A stretch of DNA of 64,000 bases from Azospirillum lipoferum 4B (GCF_000283655.1 NC_016622.1:248001-312000); one strand, 5' to 3'. Shown: positions 19,612 through 31,269, counted from the first letter of the stretch. The notes: a model not told the origin generated them from the sequence alone. Program-made: numbers and translations.

Positions 19612-19911
19612 TCAGGCCGCGGCCTGCTGCTTCTCCTGCGCCTTGGAGATCCGGCGCTTGATGCGACGGGCATCCAGGCTCAGCACGGCGTCCTTCGCGT
19701 CGAGCAGGAAGGCGTCGAGGCCGCCCTTGTGCTCGATCGAGCGGATCGCGTTCACCGAGAGGCGCAGACGCACCAGCTGCCCCAGGCTGTCGCTGAGCAG
19801 CGACGTTTCCTGGAGGTTCGGCTGGAAGCGGCGGCGATTCTTGTTGTTGGCGTGGCTGACGTTGTTGCCAAACTGCGTGCCCTTGCCGGTCACGGAGCAC
19901 CGACGTGCCAT
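19612..19911 (-). CDS. rpmB: 50S ribosomal protein L28
   Basis: 99 residues. It begins [20 protein letters not shown], the L28 signature, followed by [12 protein letters not shown] and a C-terminal helix [11 protein letters not shown]. It has a single cysteine rather than the paired CxxC of zinc-binding L28 forms. Ribosome site AAAGGA lies upstream, and a good sigma-70 promoter is at 19979-20008. It is encoded alone, as is usual in this group. Confidence 0.97.
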   Translation of the reverse strand: MARRCSVTGKGTQFGNNVSHANNKNRRRFQPNLQETSLLSDSLGQLVRLRLSVNAIRSIEHKGGLDAFLLDAKDAVLSLDARRIKRRISKAQEKQQAAA

Positions 19912-19978
19912 CGGACTGATCCTTTACTTTAGCAAATGAAACCCGGTAACGGACGGCCTGCCGCCCGAAGGAGGCCGC

Positions 19979-20008
19979 TATATAGTCGAACAAAAGCGCC
20001 GTCGTCAA
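19979..20008 (-). promoter_or_regulatory. Sigma-70 promoter for rpmB
   Basis: On the minus strand TTGACG, an 18-bp spacer and TATATA, ending about 70 bp upstream of the rpmB ATG. This is one of the few near-consensus promoters visible in the window. Confidence 0.7.
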
Positions 20009-20068
20009 GCCGGGATCCGCGATGAACCCATCAAAACCTGAGTCGTCGCGGGACTGTGGAGAGTCGAA

Positions 20069-20109
20069 GCGCGGCGGCCTCTTCGATCTGGCGAAGAGAC
20101 GCGCCGCGC
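20069..20109. terminator. Strong hairpin downstream of the phasin gene
   Basis: GCGCGGCG-x2-CTCTTCG, a 6-nt loop, CGAAGAG-A-CGCGCCGCGC: a long, nearly perfect stem about 40 bp past the phasin stop. No T-tract follows on either strand, so termination is inferred only from stem strength and position. Confidence 0.45.
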
Positions 20110-20145
20110 CCGGTGCTTACTCTAAATGCCTTGTCCTGACGGGTG

Positions 20146-20826
20146 TCAGTTCACGGCGGTGGAGGTCTTCGACGCCGGCTTGGCGGCGCGGCGCGGCGCC
20201 GGCTTGGCCGCGGCCTTCGTCTCGGCAACGACGGGGGAGGCAACGACGGGCGCGGCCGGGGCCGGAGCAGCCTTCTCGGCCTCCACCGTCTCGACCAGCG
20301 TCTCGACCGGAACCTCGACCGGCGCGGCGGCGGCGGTGGCGGCGACCGGGGCGGTTTCCGCGGCCTGCACCGGGGCGGGCGCCGGAGCTTCCACGACCGG
20401 GGCCGGAGCGGGCTCCTCGACCTTGGCCTCTACCTTCGCTTCAACCTTGGGAGCCTCGGCCTTCGGGGCCGGAGCTGCAACCGGGGCAGCCTCGGCGGCC
20501 GGCGCCGGCAGGGTGGTGATCTCGGCGGCGATCTTGGTGGAAACGTCCAGGAAGCCCTGAACGCTCTCGGTCACGCGGGCCTGGGTGGTGGACAGCCAAT
20601 CACGCTGCAGCGCGGCCAGATCGGCCGGGGTGCGGGCCTTGCCCAGCCCGGCGGCCAGACGGCCGGCATCGTTGACCGAGGCGGTCACGCCGTCGAACCA
20701 GCGGCGGTAGCCGTCCTGGACCAGGGTGGCGACTCGCGCGGATTTGGCGGCAGTGGTGGCGGCAGCGGTCTGGGCGTTGGTCTTGAACAGGGTCAGGACG
20801 GCGGCGGGGGTCGGCTGAGCGGTCAT
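20146..20826 (-). CDS. Phasin family protein with an Ala/Pro/Glu/Val-rich tail
   Basis: 226 residues. The N-terminal 105 residues form the helical phasin-like domain (AAKSARVATLVQDGYRRWFDG, LAALQRDWLSTTQARVTESVQGFLDVSTKIA). The rest is a repetitive Ala/Pro/Glu/Val stretch (EAKVEAKVEEPAPAPVVEAP) ending in a basic PaaK-like KPAPRRAAKPASKT tail, which could contact DNA or granule surfaces. Phasins coat polyhydroxyalkanoate granules. ATG 20826 has CGGGAGA upstream. The tail recalls histone-H1-like or PhaF-type proteins, so linking granules to the nucleoid is possible, but this is inference. Confidence 0.85.
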   Translation of the reverse strand: MTAQPTPAAVLTLFKTNAQTAAATTAAKSARVATLVQDGYRRWFDGVTASVNDAGRLAAGLGKARTPADLAALQRDWLSTTQARVTESVQGFLDVSTKIAAEITTLPAPAAEAAPVAAPAPKAEAPKVEAKVEAKVEEPAPAPVVEAPAPAPVQAAETAPVAATAAAAPVEVPVETLVETVEAEKAAPAPAAPVVASPVVAETKAAAKPAPRRAAKPASKTSTAVN

Positions 20827-21038
20827 GGCGTTGTCTCCCGTAGAAAAGGCACATTGGCGGAAACGGAAAGGCCGCTCCGGCGTAACCCCAGGAGACCGCG
20901 GGCACCCCGGCCCAAGCGACGGACGCAAATCGACACAGTCGAATCGGCGCATGTCGCCCCTTTCCCGCCCGACACAGAATAGCCCTACGGGTGGTGCGGC
21001 GCAACGGAATTGTTGCGGTGCAACATAAGCTGATCGGG

Positions 21039-22037
21039 TTATGCGCCGCCTGTTTGGTCGAGGAAGCGCCCCAGGAGAGTGTGGGCCGCCGCCGCCGGGA
21101 TGGTCGTGCCGGCGGTCACCTCCGCTTCGAGTCGCGCCAGATCGGCCCGCACGGCGGGGTGGGCGCGGAAGCGGTCGATCAACGTCTCGCGGATCTCGCT
21201 CCACAGCCAGGCGCGCGCCTGTTCGGCCCGGCGGGTGGCGCGGGCGCCGTTGGCTTCGGTCAGGGCCTTGTGCTCGCCGATGGTGTCCCACACGGTGTCG
21301 ATGCCGATTTTCTGTACGGCGGAGCAGCTGAGCACCGGCACCCGCCAGTCGCCATGGCGCAGCAGGGCCAGCGCGTGGCGGTAGTCGGCGACGGTGTGGC
21401 GTGCGGTGGCGGCGAGGTCGCCGTCGGCCTTGTTGACGACGACGAGGTCGGCCAGCTCGACAATGCCCTTCTTGATGCCCTGCAGCTCGTCGCCGCCGGC
21501 CGGCAGCAGCAGCAGCATGAACAGGTCGACCATGTCGGCGACCGCGGTCTCCGACTGGCCGACGCCGACCGTCTCCACCACGATCACGTCGAAGCCGGCG
21601 GCCTCGCAGATCAGCATCGCTTCGCGCGTGCGGCGGGCCACGCCGCCCAGCGTCGTCCCGGCGGGGGAGGGGCGGATGAAGGCATTGGCCTCGCGCGACA
21701 GGTCGACCATGCGGGTCTTGTCGCCCAGGATCGAGCCGCCGGTGCGCTGCGACGACGGATCGACCGCCAGCACCGCGACCTTGTGCCCCAGTCCGATGAC
21801 ATGCAGCCCGAACGCCTCGATGAAGGTCGATTTCCCCACTCCCGGCACGCCGGAGATGCCGAGTCGCACCGAGTTGCCGGTATAGGGAAGCAGCGCCGCC
21901 AGCAGCGCGTCGGCGGTGGCGCGATGGTCGGCGCGCGTCGATTCGATCAGCGTGATCGCCCGCGCCAGCGCCCGCCGGTCGCCCGACCGGACAGCTTCGG
22001 CGAGGCGGGCGGCGTCTTGCGGGAGGGAGTCGGTCAT
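21039..22037 (-). CDS. meaB: Methylmalonyl-CoA mutase-associated GTPase MeaB
   Basis: G3E-family GTPase chaperone that protects and reloads B12-dependent methylmalonyl-CoA mutase. 332 residues. P-loop [18 protein letters not shown] near residue 60, [10 protein letters not shown] (switch region), VVNKADGD (G4). Older annotations call it ArgK. It lies 85 bp downstream of the yejF homologue on the same strand and may share its transcript, although the functions are unrelated. The mutase is not in the window. Confidence 0.96.
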   Translation of the reverse strand: MTDSLPQDAARLAEAVRSGDRRALARAITLIESTRADHRATADALLAALLPYTGNSVRLGISGVPGVGKSTFIEAFGLHVIGLGHKVAVLAVDPSSQRTGGSILGDKTRMVDLSREANAFIRPSPAGTTLGGVARRTREAMLICEAAGFDVIVVETVGVGQSETAVADMVDLFMLLLLPAGGDELQGIKKGIVELADLVVVNKADGDLAATARHTVADYRHALALLRHGDWRVPVLSCSAVQKIGIDTVWDTIGEHKALTEANGARATRRAEQARAWLWSEIRETLIDRFRAHPAVRADLARLEAEVTAGTTIPAAAAHTLLGRFLDQTGGA

Positions 22038-22122
22038 GGCGTCGGTGTCGGCTGCTGCGAGGGGAGGGCTACCCTACCCGAGGGAGCGGTTCGGGATAAA
22101 GCCTCAGCCTCACCTCAAGCCC

Positions 22123-23763
<1,641 letters not shown>

Positions 23764-23788
23764 GTCGGGCTCTTCACGGTCGTCATCA

Positions 23789-24874
23789 TCACTCCGCCGC
23801 CTCCTTGCGCGCAGCCGCTGCGGCGGCCTCGTCGCTCGGGGTGGCGGTGGACATCTGGGCGATGGTCTTGCGCGGGTCGAAGGCGTCGCGCACCGCCTCG
23901 CCGATGAAGATCAGCAGGCTCAGCATGATCGCCAGCACGAAGAAGGCGGTCAGGCCCAGCCAGGGCGCCTGCAGGTTGGCCTTGCCTTGAGCCAGCAGCT
24001 CGCCCAGCGACGGCGAGCCGGGCGGCAGGCCGAAGCCCAGGAAGTCCAGCGCGGTCAGCGTGGTGATCGAGCCGTTGAGGATGAAGGGCATGAAGGTCAG
24101 CGTCGCCACCATGGCGTTGGGCAGCACATGGCGCACCATGATGGTGACGTCGCCGGCGCCCAGCGCGCGGGCGGCGCGCACGTAATCGAGGTTGCGCGCC
24201 CGCAGGAACTCCGCCCGCACCACATGGACCAGCGCGGTCCACGAGAACAGCAGAAGCAGCCCCAGCAGCCACCAGAAGGTCGGCGTCACCACGCTGGCCA
24301 GGATGATCAGCAGGAACAGGGTGGGCAGCCCCTGCCAGATCTCGATGAAGCGCTGGAACAGCAGGTCGGTCAGCCCGCCGAAATAGCCCTGCACGGCACC
24401 GGCCGCCACGCCGACGACCGAGGAGAAGGCGGTCAGCACCAGGCCGAACAGCACCGAGATGCGGAAGCCGTAGATCAGCCGCGCCACCACGTCGCGCCCC
24501 TGGTCGTCGGTGCCCAGCCAGTTGTCGGCGGACGGCGGGGCGGGGGCGGGGACCGGCAGATTGTAGTTGATGGTTCGGTAGCTGTAGGGGATCGGCGGCC
24601 AGACCATCCAGCCCTTGGCCTGGATCAGGTCGCGGACATACGGGTCGCGGTAATCGGTCTCCGTCTCGAACTCGCCGCCGAAGGTGGTCTCGGGATAGGC
24701 CTGGAAGACCGGCCAGTAATACCGGTTCTCGTATTCGACCAGCAGCGGTTTGTCGTTGGCGATGAACTCCGCCCCCAGCGAGAGGACGAACAGCACCAGG
24801 AAGATCCAGAAGGACCAGAAACCGCGGCGGTTCGCCTTGAAATTGGCCAGCCGGCGCCGGGTCAGCGGAGTCAT
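23789..24874 (-). CDS. yejE: Oligopeptide ABC transporter permease (YejE-like)
   Basis: 361 residues. An N-terminal TM with the long periplasmic segment typical of YejE (LLVEYENRYYWPVFQAYPET, GWMVWPPIPYSYRTINYNLP), then NWLGTDDQGRDVVARLIYGFR and a five-helix BPD_transp core. The EAA loop is DYVRAARALGAGDVTIMVRHVLP. The start overlaps the yejB stop by one base (TGATG), so translation is coupled. Confidence 0.95.
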   Translation of the reverse strand: MTPLTRRRLANFKANRRGFWSFWIFLVLFVLSLGAEFIANDKPLLVEYENRYYWPVFQAYPETTFGGEFETETDYRDPYVRDLIQAKGWMVWPPIPYSYRTINYNLPVPAPAPPSADNWLGTDDQGRDVVARLIYGFRISVLFGLVLTAFSSVVGVAAGAVQGYFGGLTDLLFQRFIEIWQGLPTLFLLIILASVVTPTFWWLLGLLLLFSWTALVHVVRAEFLRARNLDYVRAARALGAGDVTIMVRHVLPNAMVATLTFMPFILNGSITTLTALDFLGFGLPPGSPSLGELLAQGKANLQAPWLGLTAFFVLAIMLSLLIFIGEAVRDAFDPRKTIAQMSTATPSDEAAAAAARKEAAE

Positions 24875-25983
24875 CACACCCTCCGCGATTCGAAATCGAT
24901 GCGGGGATCGACCATCACATAGGTGATGTCGCCGACCAGATTCATGATCAGCCCCAGCAGCGTGAAGAAATAGAGCGTGCCGAACATCACGGGATAGTCG
25001 CGGTTGATCGCCGCCTCGAAGCCCAGCAGCCCCAGCCCGTCCAGCGAGAAGATCACCTCGATCAGCAGAGCGCCGGTGAACAGGATGCCGATGAAGGCGC
25101 CGGGGAAGCCGGCGATGACGATCAGCATGGCGTTGCGGAAGACATGGCCGTACAGCACGCGGTTCGACGACAGGCCCTTGGCCCGCGCGGTGGTGACGTA
25201 CTGCTTGCCGATCTCCTCCATGAAGGAGTTCTTGGTCAGCATGGTCAGGCCGGCGAAGCCGCCGATCACCATGGAGATCACCGGCAGCGCCATGTGCCAG
25301 AAGTAATCGAGCACCTGTTTGTACCAGGGCAGGCTGCCCCAATTGTCCGAGACCAGCCCGCGCAAGGGGAACCAGTCGAGATAGCGCCCGCCGGCGAAGA
25401 CCACGATCAGCAGCACCGCGAACAGGAAGCTGGGGATGGCATAGCCGACGATGACCACGCCGGAGGTCCAGACATCGAAGGGCTGGCCGTCGCGCACCGC
25501 CTTGGCGATGCCGAGCGGGATGGAGACCAGATAGACGATCAGCGTCGTCCAGATGCCGAGCGAGATCGACACCGGCATCTTTTCCAGCACCAGATCGACC
25601 ACCCGGCGGTCCCGGAAGTAGCTGGTTCCGAAATCGAACACGATGTAGTTCGACATCATGTGGATGAAGCGTTCGTGGATCGGCTTGTCGAAGCCGAATT
25701 CCTTCTCCAGCTGCTTGATGAAGGCGGGATCCAGCCCCTGGGCGCCGCGGTACTTGCTGGCGCCGTCGCCGCCAGCCTGGGTCTGGCGCTGGGCGGTGTT
25801 GGCGTCGCCGCCGGCACTGCCGCCGATGCGCGACGTCGCCTCCACCGCGGTGCCCTGGACGCGGGCGATCATCTGCTCGATCGGGCCGCCGGGGGCGATC
25901 TGAACGATCAGGAAATTGATCACCATGATCCCGAACAGGGTGGGGATGATCAGCAACAGGCGGCGGATGATGTAGGCCAGCAT
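24874..25983 (-). CDS. yejB: Oligopeptide ABC transporter permease (YejB-like)
   Basis: 369 residues. Starts [20 protein letters not shown], a typical DppB/YejB N-terminus, then a long hydrophilic insertion ([20 protein letters not shown], then [19 protein letters not shown]) as in YejB. The EAA loop is [21 protein letters not shown]. It pairs with YejE to form the membrane channel. Confidence 0.95.
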   Translation of the reverse strand: MLAYIIRRLLLIIPTLFGIMVINFLIVQIAPGGPIEQMIARVQGTAVEATSRIGGSAGGDANTAQRQTQAGGDGASKYRGAQGLDPAFIKQLEKEFGFDKPIHERFIHMMSNYIVFDFGTSYFRDRRVVDLVLEKMPVSISLGIWTTLIVYLVSIPLGIAKAVRDGQPFDVWTSGVVIVGYAIPSFLFAVLLIVVFAGGRYLDWFPLRGLVSDNWGSLPWYKQVLDYFWHMALPVISMVIGGFAGLTMLTKNSFMEEIGKQYVTTARAKGLSSNRVLYGHVFRNAMLIVIAGFPGAFIGILFTGALLIEVIFSLDGLGLLGFEAAINRDYPVMFGTLYFFTLLGLIMNLVGDITYVMVDPRIDFESRRV

Positions 25984-26068
25984 CGCGGGTGTCCCGACCC
26001 TCCCCAATCCTCAAGGAAATGCAGTGTAGCCCGGTTTTATGTCCCGGCTATGTCGTCCTGGCTATATC

Positions 26069-27931
26069 TCAGGGGCCCGTCCGGCGCGCGCTGTCGGCAA
26101 GCTTGGCGTTCTTGTCCGCATCGACCCACCAGCTGTCCGAGAAGCCAAGGCCGTACTTCGGGGCAACCGCGGGATGGGAGAAACGGTTCCAATAGGCGAC
26201 GCGATAGACGGTGTCGTGCCAGTGCGGGATGACATACCAGTTCCACAGCAGCACGCGGTCCAGCGCGCGGGTGGCGGTGATCAGCGCCTCGCGGTCGGGG
26301 GCGGCGATCAGCGTCTCCACCAGCTTGTCGATCGCCGGGTTCTTGATGCCGATGGCGTTGCGGCTGCCCGGCTGGTCGGCGCGCGAAGATTCCCAGTAGT
26401 CGCGCTGTTCGTTGCCGGGCGACAACGACTGCGGGAACCGCTCGATGATCATATCGTAGTCGAAATTATCGGTGCGGTTCTGGTACTGCGCGCTGTCGAC
26501 CACGCGGATCTGCGCCTCGATCCCTGCGCGCTCCAGGTTGCGGACGAAGGGCTGGACGATCCGTTCCATGTCGGCCTGGACCAGCAGGATCTCGAAGCGG
26601 AATGGCTGGCCCTGCGCGTTGACCAGCTTGCCGTTCTTCAACTCCCAGCCGGCCTCCTTCAGCAGGCCCAGCGCCGTGCGCAGGTTGCCGCGGATGTTGC
26701 CGCTGGCGTCGCTCTTCGGCGGCTCATAGGGCTTGGTGAACACCTCGTCCGGGATCTGGCCGCGGAACGGCTCCAGCAGCTTCAGTTCGGCGGGGGAGGG
26801 CAGGCCGGTGGAAGCCAGTTCGGTGTTGGCGAAATAGCTCTTGGTGCGCTGGTAGAGGCCGTAGGACAGGTTGGCGCGCGTCCATTCATAGTCGAACAGG
26901 TAATTCAGCGCCTCGCGCACGCGGCGGTCCTCGAAGATCGGGCGGCGGATGTTGAAGACGAAGGCCTGCATGCCCTGCGGGTCTTCGTGCTTGATCTCCT
27001 CCTTGACGATCTGGCCGTTCTGCACCGCCGGGACATTGTAGCCGGTGACCCAGTTCTTCGACGAATTCTCCAGCCGGAAATCATAGGCACCGGCCTTGAA
27101 CGCCTCGAACGCCACGTCGAGGTCGCGGTAATAGTCGTAGCGGATGCGGTCGAAATTGTAGCGGCCGCGGTTGATCGGCAGGTCCTTTGCCCACCAGTCC
27201 TGCACCCGCTCATAGGTGATGGAGCGGCCGGGCTGCACGTCCGCCACCTTGTAGGGACCGCTGCCGAGCAGAGGCTCCAGCGTCGTGGTGGCGAAATCCC
27301 GGTTGGCGAAGAAATGTTTCGGCAGCACCGGCAGCTGGCCCATGATGACCGGAAGCTCAGGGTTGTTGCCATTCCGGAACGAGAATCTGACCGTTCGCTC
27401 GCCGGTCTTCTCCGCCTTGACCACGTCGGCGTAATAGGTGCGGTAGAGCGGGTGGCCCTTTTCCTTCAGCGTGTCGAAGCTCCAGAGCACGTCGTCCGCG
27501 GTGACCGGCTTGCCGTCGTGGAAGCGCGCCTCCGGCCGCAGGGTGAAGGCGACCCAGCTGCGGTCGTCGGCGACCTGGATGGTTTCGGCCAGCAGGCCGT
27601 ATTCGGTGATCGCCTCGTCGCCGTTGCTGGTGGTCAGCGTCTCGAACGGCAGCCCGGAGCCGGCGGCGGCCTGTCCGCGCAGGATGAAGGGGTTGAGGTT
27701 GTCGAAGCCGCCGAAGGCCATCAGCTTGACCTCGCCGCCCTTGGGGGCGTCGGGGTTGACATAGTCGAGATGCCGGAAGTCCGGCCCGTATTTCGGCTTG
27801 CCGTGCAGGGACAGGGCATGGCTGCCCTGGGGCTGGCCCTGGCTCTGGGCCGCAAGCGGGGACGCAAGCAGAAGCCCCGCCGCCATCGCTGCCGCCATAC
27901 CGGTGCCCAGCAACCGCATCCGACCCGTCAT
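26069..27931 (-). CDS. yejA: Periplasmic oligopeptide-binding protein (YejA-like), second copy
   Basis: 620 residues, SBP_bac_5 family, with a signal peptide (LLGTGMAAAMAAGLLLASPLAAQ). The mature protein shows HLDYVNPDAPKGGEVKLMAFGGFDNLNPF, SGPYKVADVQPGRSITYERV, DWWAKDLPINRGRYNFD and the ALDRVLLWNWYVIPHWHD end. It is closer in layout to the enteric YejA than to DppA. It follows a paralogous binding protein at 28006-29871; both precede the permeases, so two receptors may feed one channel. Confidence 0.95.
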   Translation of the reverse strand: MTGRMRLLGTGMAAAMAAGLLLASPLAAQSQGQPQGSHALSLHGKPKYGPDFRHLDYVNPDAPKGGEVKLMAFGGFDNLNPFILRGQAAAGSGLPFETLTTSNGDEAITEYGLLAETIQVADDRSWVAFTLRPEARFHDGKPVTADDVLWSFDTLKEKGHPLYRTYYADVVKAEKTGERTVRFSFRNGNNPELPVIMGQLPVLPKHFFANRDFATTTLEPLLGSGPYKVADVQPGRSITYERVQDWWAKDLPINRGRYNFDRIRYDYYRDLDVAFEAFKAGAYDFRLENSSKNWVTGYNVPAVQNGQIVKEEIKHEDPQGMQAFVFNIRRPIFEDRRVREALNYLFDYEWTRANLSYGLYQRTKSYFANTELASTGLPSPAELKLLEPFRGQIPDEVFTKPYEPPKSDASGNIRGNLRTALGLLKEAGWELKNGKLVNAQGQPFRFEILLVQADMERIVQPFVRNLERAGIEAQIRVVDSAQYQNRTDNFDYDMIIERFPQSLSPGNEQRDYWESSRADQPGSRNAIGIKNPAIDKLVETLIAAPDREALITATRALDRVLLWNWYVIPHWHDTVYRVAYWNRFSHPAVAPKYGLGFSDSWWVDADKNAKLADSARRTGP

Positions 27932-28005
27932 GCCCGATCCCCTCCCTCGCTTGTTTTGTCGAAAACCGTTCAGCCCGATGGAGTTAGCCCCGCAATGGGG
28001 CGTCA

Positions 28006-29871
28006 TCAAGGCTGCGCCGCCTTCCCTGCCGCATCGACCCACCAGGTCGCCGGGAAATTGGTGCTGCGATAGTCCTGGTCGTATTTCGGCCAGACCGTCG
28101 GATGCGCCAGCCAAGCCTTGTGGGCGATCCAGCTTTCGGCGTTGTACCATTGCGGCACCATGTAGAAGCCCCACAGCAGAACGCGGTCGAGCGCGCGGGT
28201 GGCGGCCTGGACGGTCTCCAGGTCCTTCGCCGCCAGTGCCTTTTCGATCAGCGCGTCGGCCACCGGGTCATGGATGCCGGAATAGTTGGCCGATCCCTTG
28301 ATGCCGGCGGCGGCGGAGCCGAAATAGCCGCGCAACTCGGTGCCCGGCGGGGTGAAGAAGCTGAGATTGACGACGATGGCGTCGAAATCGAACTCGTCCA
28401 GCCGCGCCTGATACTGGGCGGTGTCGACGATGCGCATGGTGGCGTCGATGCCGACGCGGCGCAGGGTCTCGATATAGGGCTGGGTGACGCGGGTCAGCGC
28501 GCCGGTGCCGTCGAGGAACTCGATCGTCATCGCTTCGCCGGTCTTCACATTGGTCAGCTTGCCGTTGCGGGTCTCCCAGCCGGCCTCCTTGAACAGGCGC
28601 GTCGCCTCGCGCACCTGGGCGCGGTTGTTGCCGCTGCCGTCGGTGGTGGGCAGGGTGAAGGGCTGGGTCAGCAGCCGCTCCGACAGTTGCGGCTTGAACG
28701 GCTCCAGCAGCGCCAGCTCCGCCGGGCCGGGCGGACCCTTCGCCCCGAAGTCGGAGTTGGGGAAGTTGCTGAGCGTGCGGCTGTACTGGCCATACAGGAT
28801 GTTCTTGCGGATCCAGTCGAAGTCGAACAGCAGGGCCAAGGCCTCGCGCACCCGCGGGTCGGCGAACTTGTCGCGGCGGGTGTTCAGGCGGTAGCCCTGG
28901 GCGCCCAGCGGCAGTTCGCTCGGCACCGCCAGCTTCTGGACGCGGCCGTCGCGCGCGGCGGGGAAATCATAGCCGGTGGTCCAGCGCTGCGCCCTGTATT
29001 CGCCGCGGAAATCATAGGCGCCGGCCTTGAACGCCTCGAACATCACGTCGTCGTCGCGGTAGAAGTCGTCCTTCACCGTGTCGAAATTGTAGAAGCCGCG
29101 GGCGGTCGGCAGATCCTTGGCCCACCAGTCGGCCACCCGCTCGTAAGTGATGGAGCGGCCGGGATCGACGGTCTTGATCCGGTAGGGCCCGCTGCCCAGC
29201 ACCGGCTCCAGTGTCGTCTTGGAGATGTCGTGACCGTTCGAGGTCCACCAATGCTTGGGCTGCGGCGCGAAGGTGGTGGCGAAGTCGATGATCGGCTTGA
29301 TCTCCCCGGTGCCGGTCAGGGTGATCTTGAAGCGGCGGTCGTCCAGAGCCTCCACCTTGGCGGTGTGGTCGAGGAAGGATTTGAGGAAGGGCGCGCCATG
29401 GGCCTGGATCGCATCCCAGGTGAACACCACGTCGGCGCTGGTGATCGGCGTGCCGTCATGCCAGCGGGCGCCCTGGCGCAGCGTGAAGACCGCCCAGCCG
29501 TAATCGTCGGGCACCTCCACGCTTTCCGCCATATGGGCATAGGCGGCGTCCAGTTCCCAGCCGGAACCGACCATCAGCGTGTCGGAGATCAGCCCCAGCG
29601 TGCGAGGCCGCACCCCGCGCAGGATCAGCGTGTTCAGGCTGTCGTAGGTTCCCGGCTGCGATTCGGCCAGCCCGACCGACCCGCCCTTGGGCGCGTCCGG
29701 GTTGACGTGGGGGAAATGGGTGAAGCCCGGCTTGAACTGCGGCTCCCCGAACTGCTTCAGCGCGGTGACGGTCCTGGTCGCAGCCTCGGCCGGTGTAAAG
29801 GCGGCCGACGTGAGGGCGGCCGGCACGGAGAGGGTCAGGATCGTGGCGGCAACGGCGAGAAAGCGGCGCAT
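28006..29871 (-). CDS. Periplasmic oligopeptide-binding protein (YejA-like), first copy
   Basis: 621 residues with a signal peptide (MRRFLAVAATILTLSVPAAL...EAA). It shares blocks with the next gene: FPHVNPDAPKGGSVGLAE, GSGPYRIKTVDPGRSITYERV, ADWWAKDLPTARGFYNFD and ALDRVLLWGFYMVPQWYN. It is first in the five-gene transporter run. The two binding proteins differ throughout, so this is an old duplication rather than a recent one. ATG 29871 has AGGA 8 bp upstream; a TTG two codons earlier is unlikely. Confidence 0.95.
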   Translation of the reverse strand: MRRFLAVAATILTLSVPAALTSAAFTPAEAATRTVTALKQFGEPQFKPGFTHFPHVNPDAPKGGSVGLAESQPGTYDSLNTLILRGVRPRTLGLISDTLMVGSGWELDAAYAHMAESVEVPDDYGWAVFTLRQGARWHDGTPITSADVVFTWDAIQAHGAPFLKSFLDHTAKVEALDDRRFKITLTGTGEIKPIIDFATTFAPQPKHWWTSNGHDISKTTLEPVLGSGPYRIKTVDPGRSITYERVADWWAKDLPTARGFYNFDTVKDDFYRDDDVMFEAFKAGAYDFRGEYRAQRWTTGYDFPAARDGRVQKLAVPSELPLGAQGYRLNTRRDKFADPRVREALALLFDFDWIRKNILYGQYSRTLSNFPNSDFGAKGPPGPAELALLEPFKPQLSERLLTQPFTLPTTDGSGNNRAQVREATRLFKEAGWETRNGKLTNVKTGEAMTIEFLDGTGALTRVTQPYIETLRRVGIDATMRIVDTAQYQARLDEFDFDAIVVNLSFFTPPGTELRGYFGSAAAGIKGSANYSGIHDPVADALIEKALAAKDLETVQAATRALDRVLLWGFYMVPQWYNAESWIAHKAWLAHPTVWPKYDQDYRSTNFPATWWVDAAGKAAQP

Positions 29872-29945
29872 CGGCAATCCTGTGTCGGGAGCGGGCGTTC
29901 TGGTTAGATTGCCACGTCGGCGCCCCGGTCAAGCGCTATTCCGTC

Positions 29946-30452
29946 TCAAGCTCCGCCGTTTCGCGCAGCCTGCCAATGGTCGGCCATGCGGTCCATCAAC
30001 TGGCGATAGCGGCGGTCGGTCCGCATCAGCTTGCGCACCGACTTCCCGTTGCGCGGATCGGCCAGCATCCAGCCCTCCGCCGCCGCCTGATGCTCGGGGT
30101 GGATGGACAGCAGATAGATGGCCGCTTGTTCCGGGGATGAAACCATCTTTTCCGCCAAACGCTCCAGGATCGCGCCGACATAGAGCGGGAGGACCTTGCG
30201 GAAATCCTCCGGCCCGCCGTCCGCGTCCGCAGGCTCCGCCGGGGAGGCGTCGTCGCTCATCAGGGCCTGCCGTTCGGCGGCCGGCAAGGCGAAGAAGGCG
30301 TCGAGACCCAGCAGCAGGTCGCAGACCGTCTTCTTGCGCACCAGCCAGTTCGACCCGCCCGACACCCGCGCCGCCAGCCCCTCCAGGAATGGCCGCAGCT
30401 TTTCGGGCGACGTTTCGAATACGGAACGGGTGGGCGGGGCGATGGTGGTCAT
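29946..30452 (-). CDS. Helical protein of unknown function
   Basis: 168 residues, mostly helical, without signal peptide or membrane segments. Notable blocks: LRPFLEGLAARVSGGSNWLVRKKTVCDLLLGLDAFFAL, FRKVLPLYVGAILERLAEKMVS and a basic end DRRYRQLMDRMADHWQAAR. Not recognised. It lies 34 bp downstream of hisN and may be co-transcribed with it. ATG 30452 is preferred over an upstream TTG. Confidence 0.75.
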   Translation of the reverse strand: MTTIAPPTRSVFETSPEKLRPFLEGLAARVSGGSNWLVRKKTVCDLLLGLDAFFALPAAERQALMSDDASPAEPADADGGPEDFRKVLPLYVGAILERLAEKMVSSPEQAAIYLLSIHPEHQAAAEGWMLADPRNGKSVRKLMRTDRRYRQLMDRMADHWQAARNGGA

Positions 30453-30486
30453 TTCGGTTTCCAAACAGACGTTTAACGGCGAGGGA

Positions 30487-31269
30487 TCAGCCAGCCAGAA
30501 CCTTCATGGCGTCCTGGTGGGTCTGCGGGTCGCCGGCGGCGATCACCCGGCCGCTGGAGTTTGCGTCGAGCGGTTTGCCCTCCCAATCCGTCATCAGCCC
30601 GCCGGCCCCGGTCACCACCGGCACCAGTGCCGCGAAGTCGTAGAGCTTCAGCCCCGATTCGACGACGAGGTCGTAATAGCCCGACGCCAGCAGGCCGTAG
30701 GTGTAGCAGTCGCCGCCATAAGACGCGGTCTTCACCTTGGCCGCGATGCGGCGGTAAGCCTCGTAATCGCTGCCGGGGAACAGGTCGGGGGAGGTGGTGC
30801 CGAACATGGCCGCACGCAGACCGCCGGGGCAGGGGCGCACGCGCACCGGCTGGCCGTTGTGGGTGGTCGGCCGGCCTTCGACGCCGATCCAGCGGTCGCC
30901 GACGATGGGCTGGTCGATGATGCCCATCACCGGACGGCCACGGTGCAGCAGCGCGATCAGCGTGCCGAAGATCGGCCGGCCGGTGATGAAGGACTTGGTG
31001 CCGTCGATCGGGTCGATCACCCACACCCATTCGGCGTCCAGGTTCTTGGTGCCGTGCTCCTCGCCATAGATGCCGTCATCCGGGCGCTGGCTTTCGATGA
31101 TGGTGCGGATGACATGCTCCGCCTCGCGGTCGGCGATGGTGACCGGCGAGGCGTCGGCCTTGTCGTCGATGGCGACGGGGGTGCGGAAATAGCGGCGGAC
31201 CACGCTGCCGCTGGAGTCGGCCAACCGCTGGGCGAGCGCCACCATCGGGGCGGGGCAGGGTTCGGTCAT
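30487..31269 (-). CDS. hisN: Histidinol-phosphatase, inositol-monophosphatase family
   Basis: 260 residues. Metal and substrate motifs GIYGEEHG, WVIDPIDGTKSFITGRPIFGTLIALL and SGLKLYDFAALVPVVTGAGG are those of the HisN branch, which dephosphorylates histidinol phosphate in histidine synthesis; inositol monophosphatase is the near alternative. Ribosome site AAGGAG lies 6-7 bp before ATG 31269. It is divergent from nudC. Confidence 0.92.
   Translation of the reverse strand: MTEPCPAPMVALAQRLADSSGSVVRRYFRTPVAIDDKADASPVTIADREAEHVIRTIIESQRPDDGIYGEEHGTKNLDAEWVWVIDPIDGTKSFITGRPIFGTLIALLHRGRPVMGIIDQPIVGDRWIGVEGRPTTHNGQPVRVRPCPGGLRAAMFGTTSPDLFPGSDYEAYRRIAAKVKTASYGGDCYTYGLLASGYYDLVVESGLKLYDFAALVPVVTGAGGLMTDWEGKPLDANSSGRVIAAGDPQTHQDAMKVLAG

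Noticed and set aside
26039-28072. A 677-codon plus-strand frame opposite a periplasmic binding protein
   Set aside because: Shadow frame without domain signatures.
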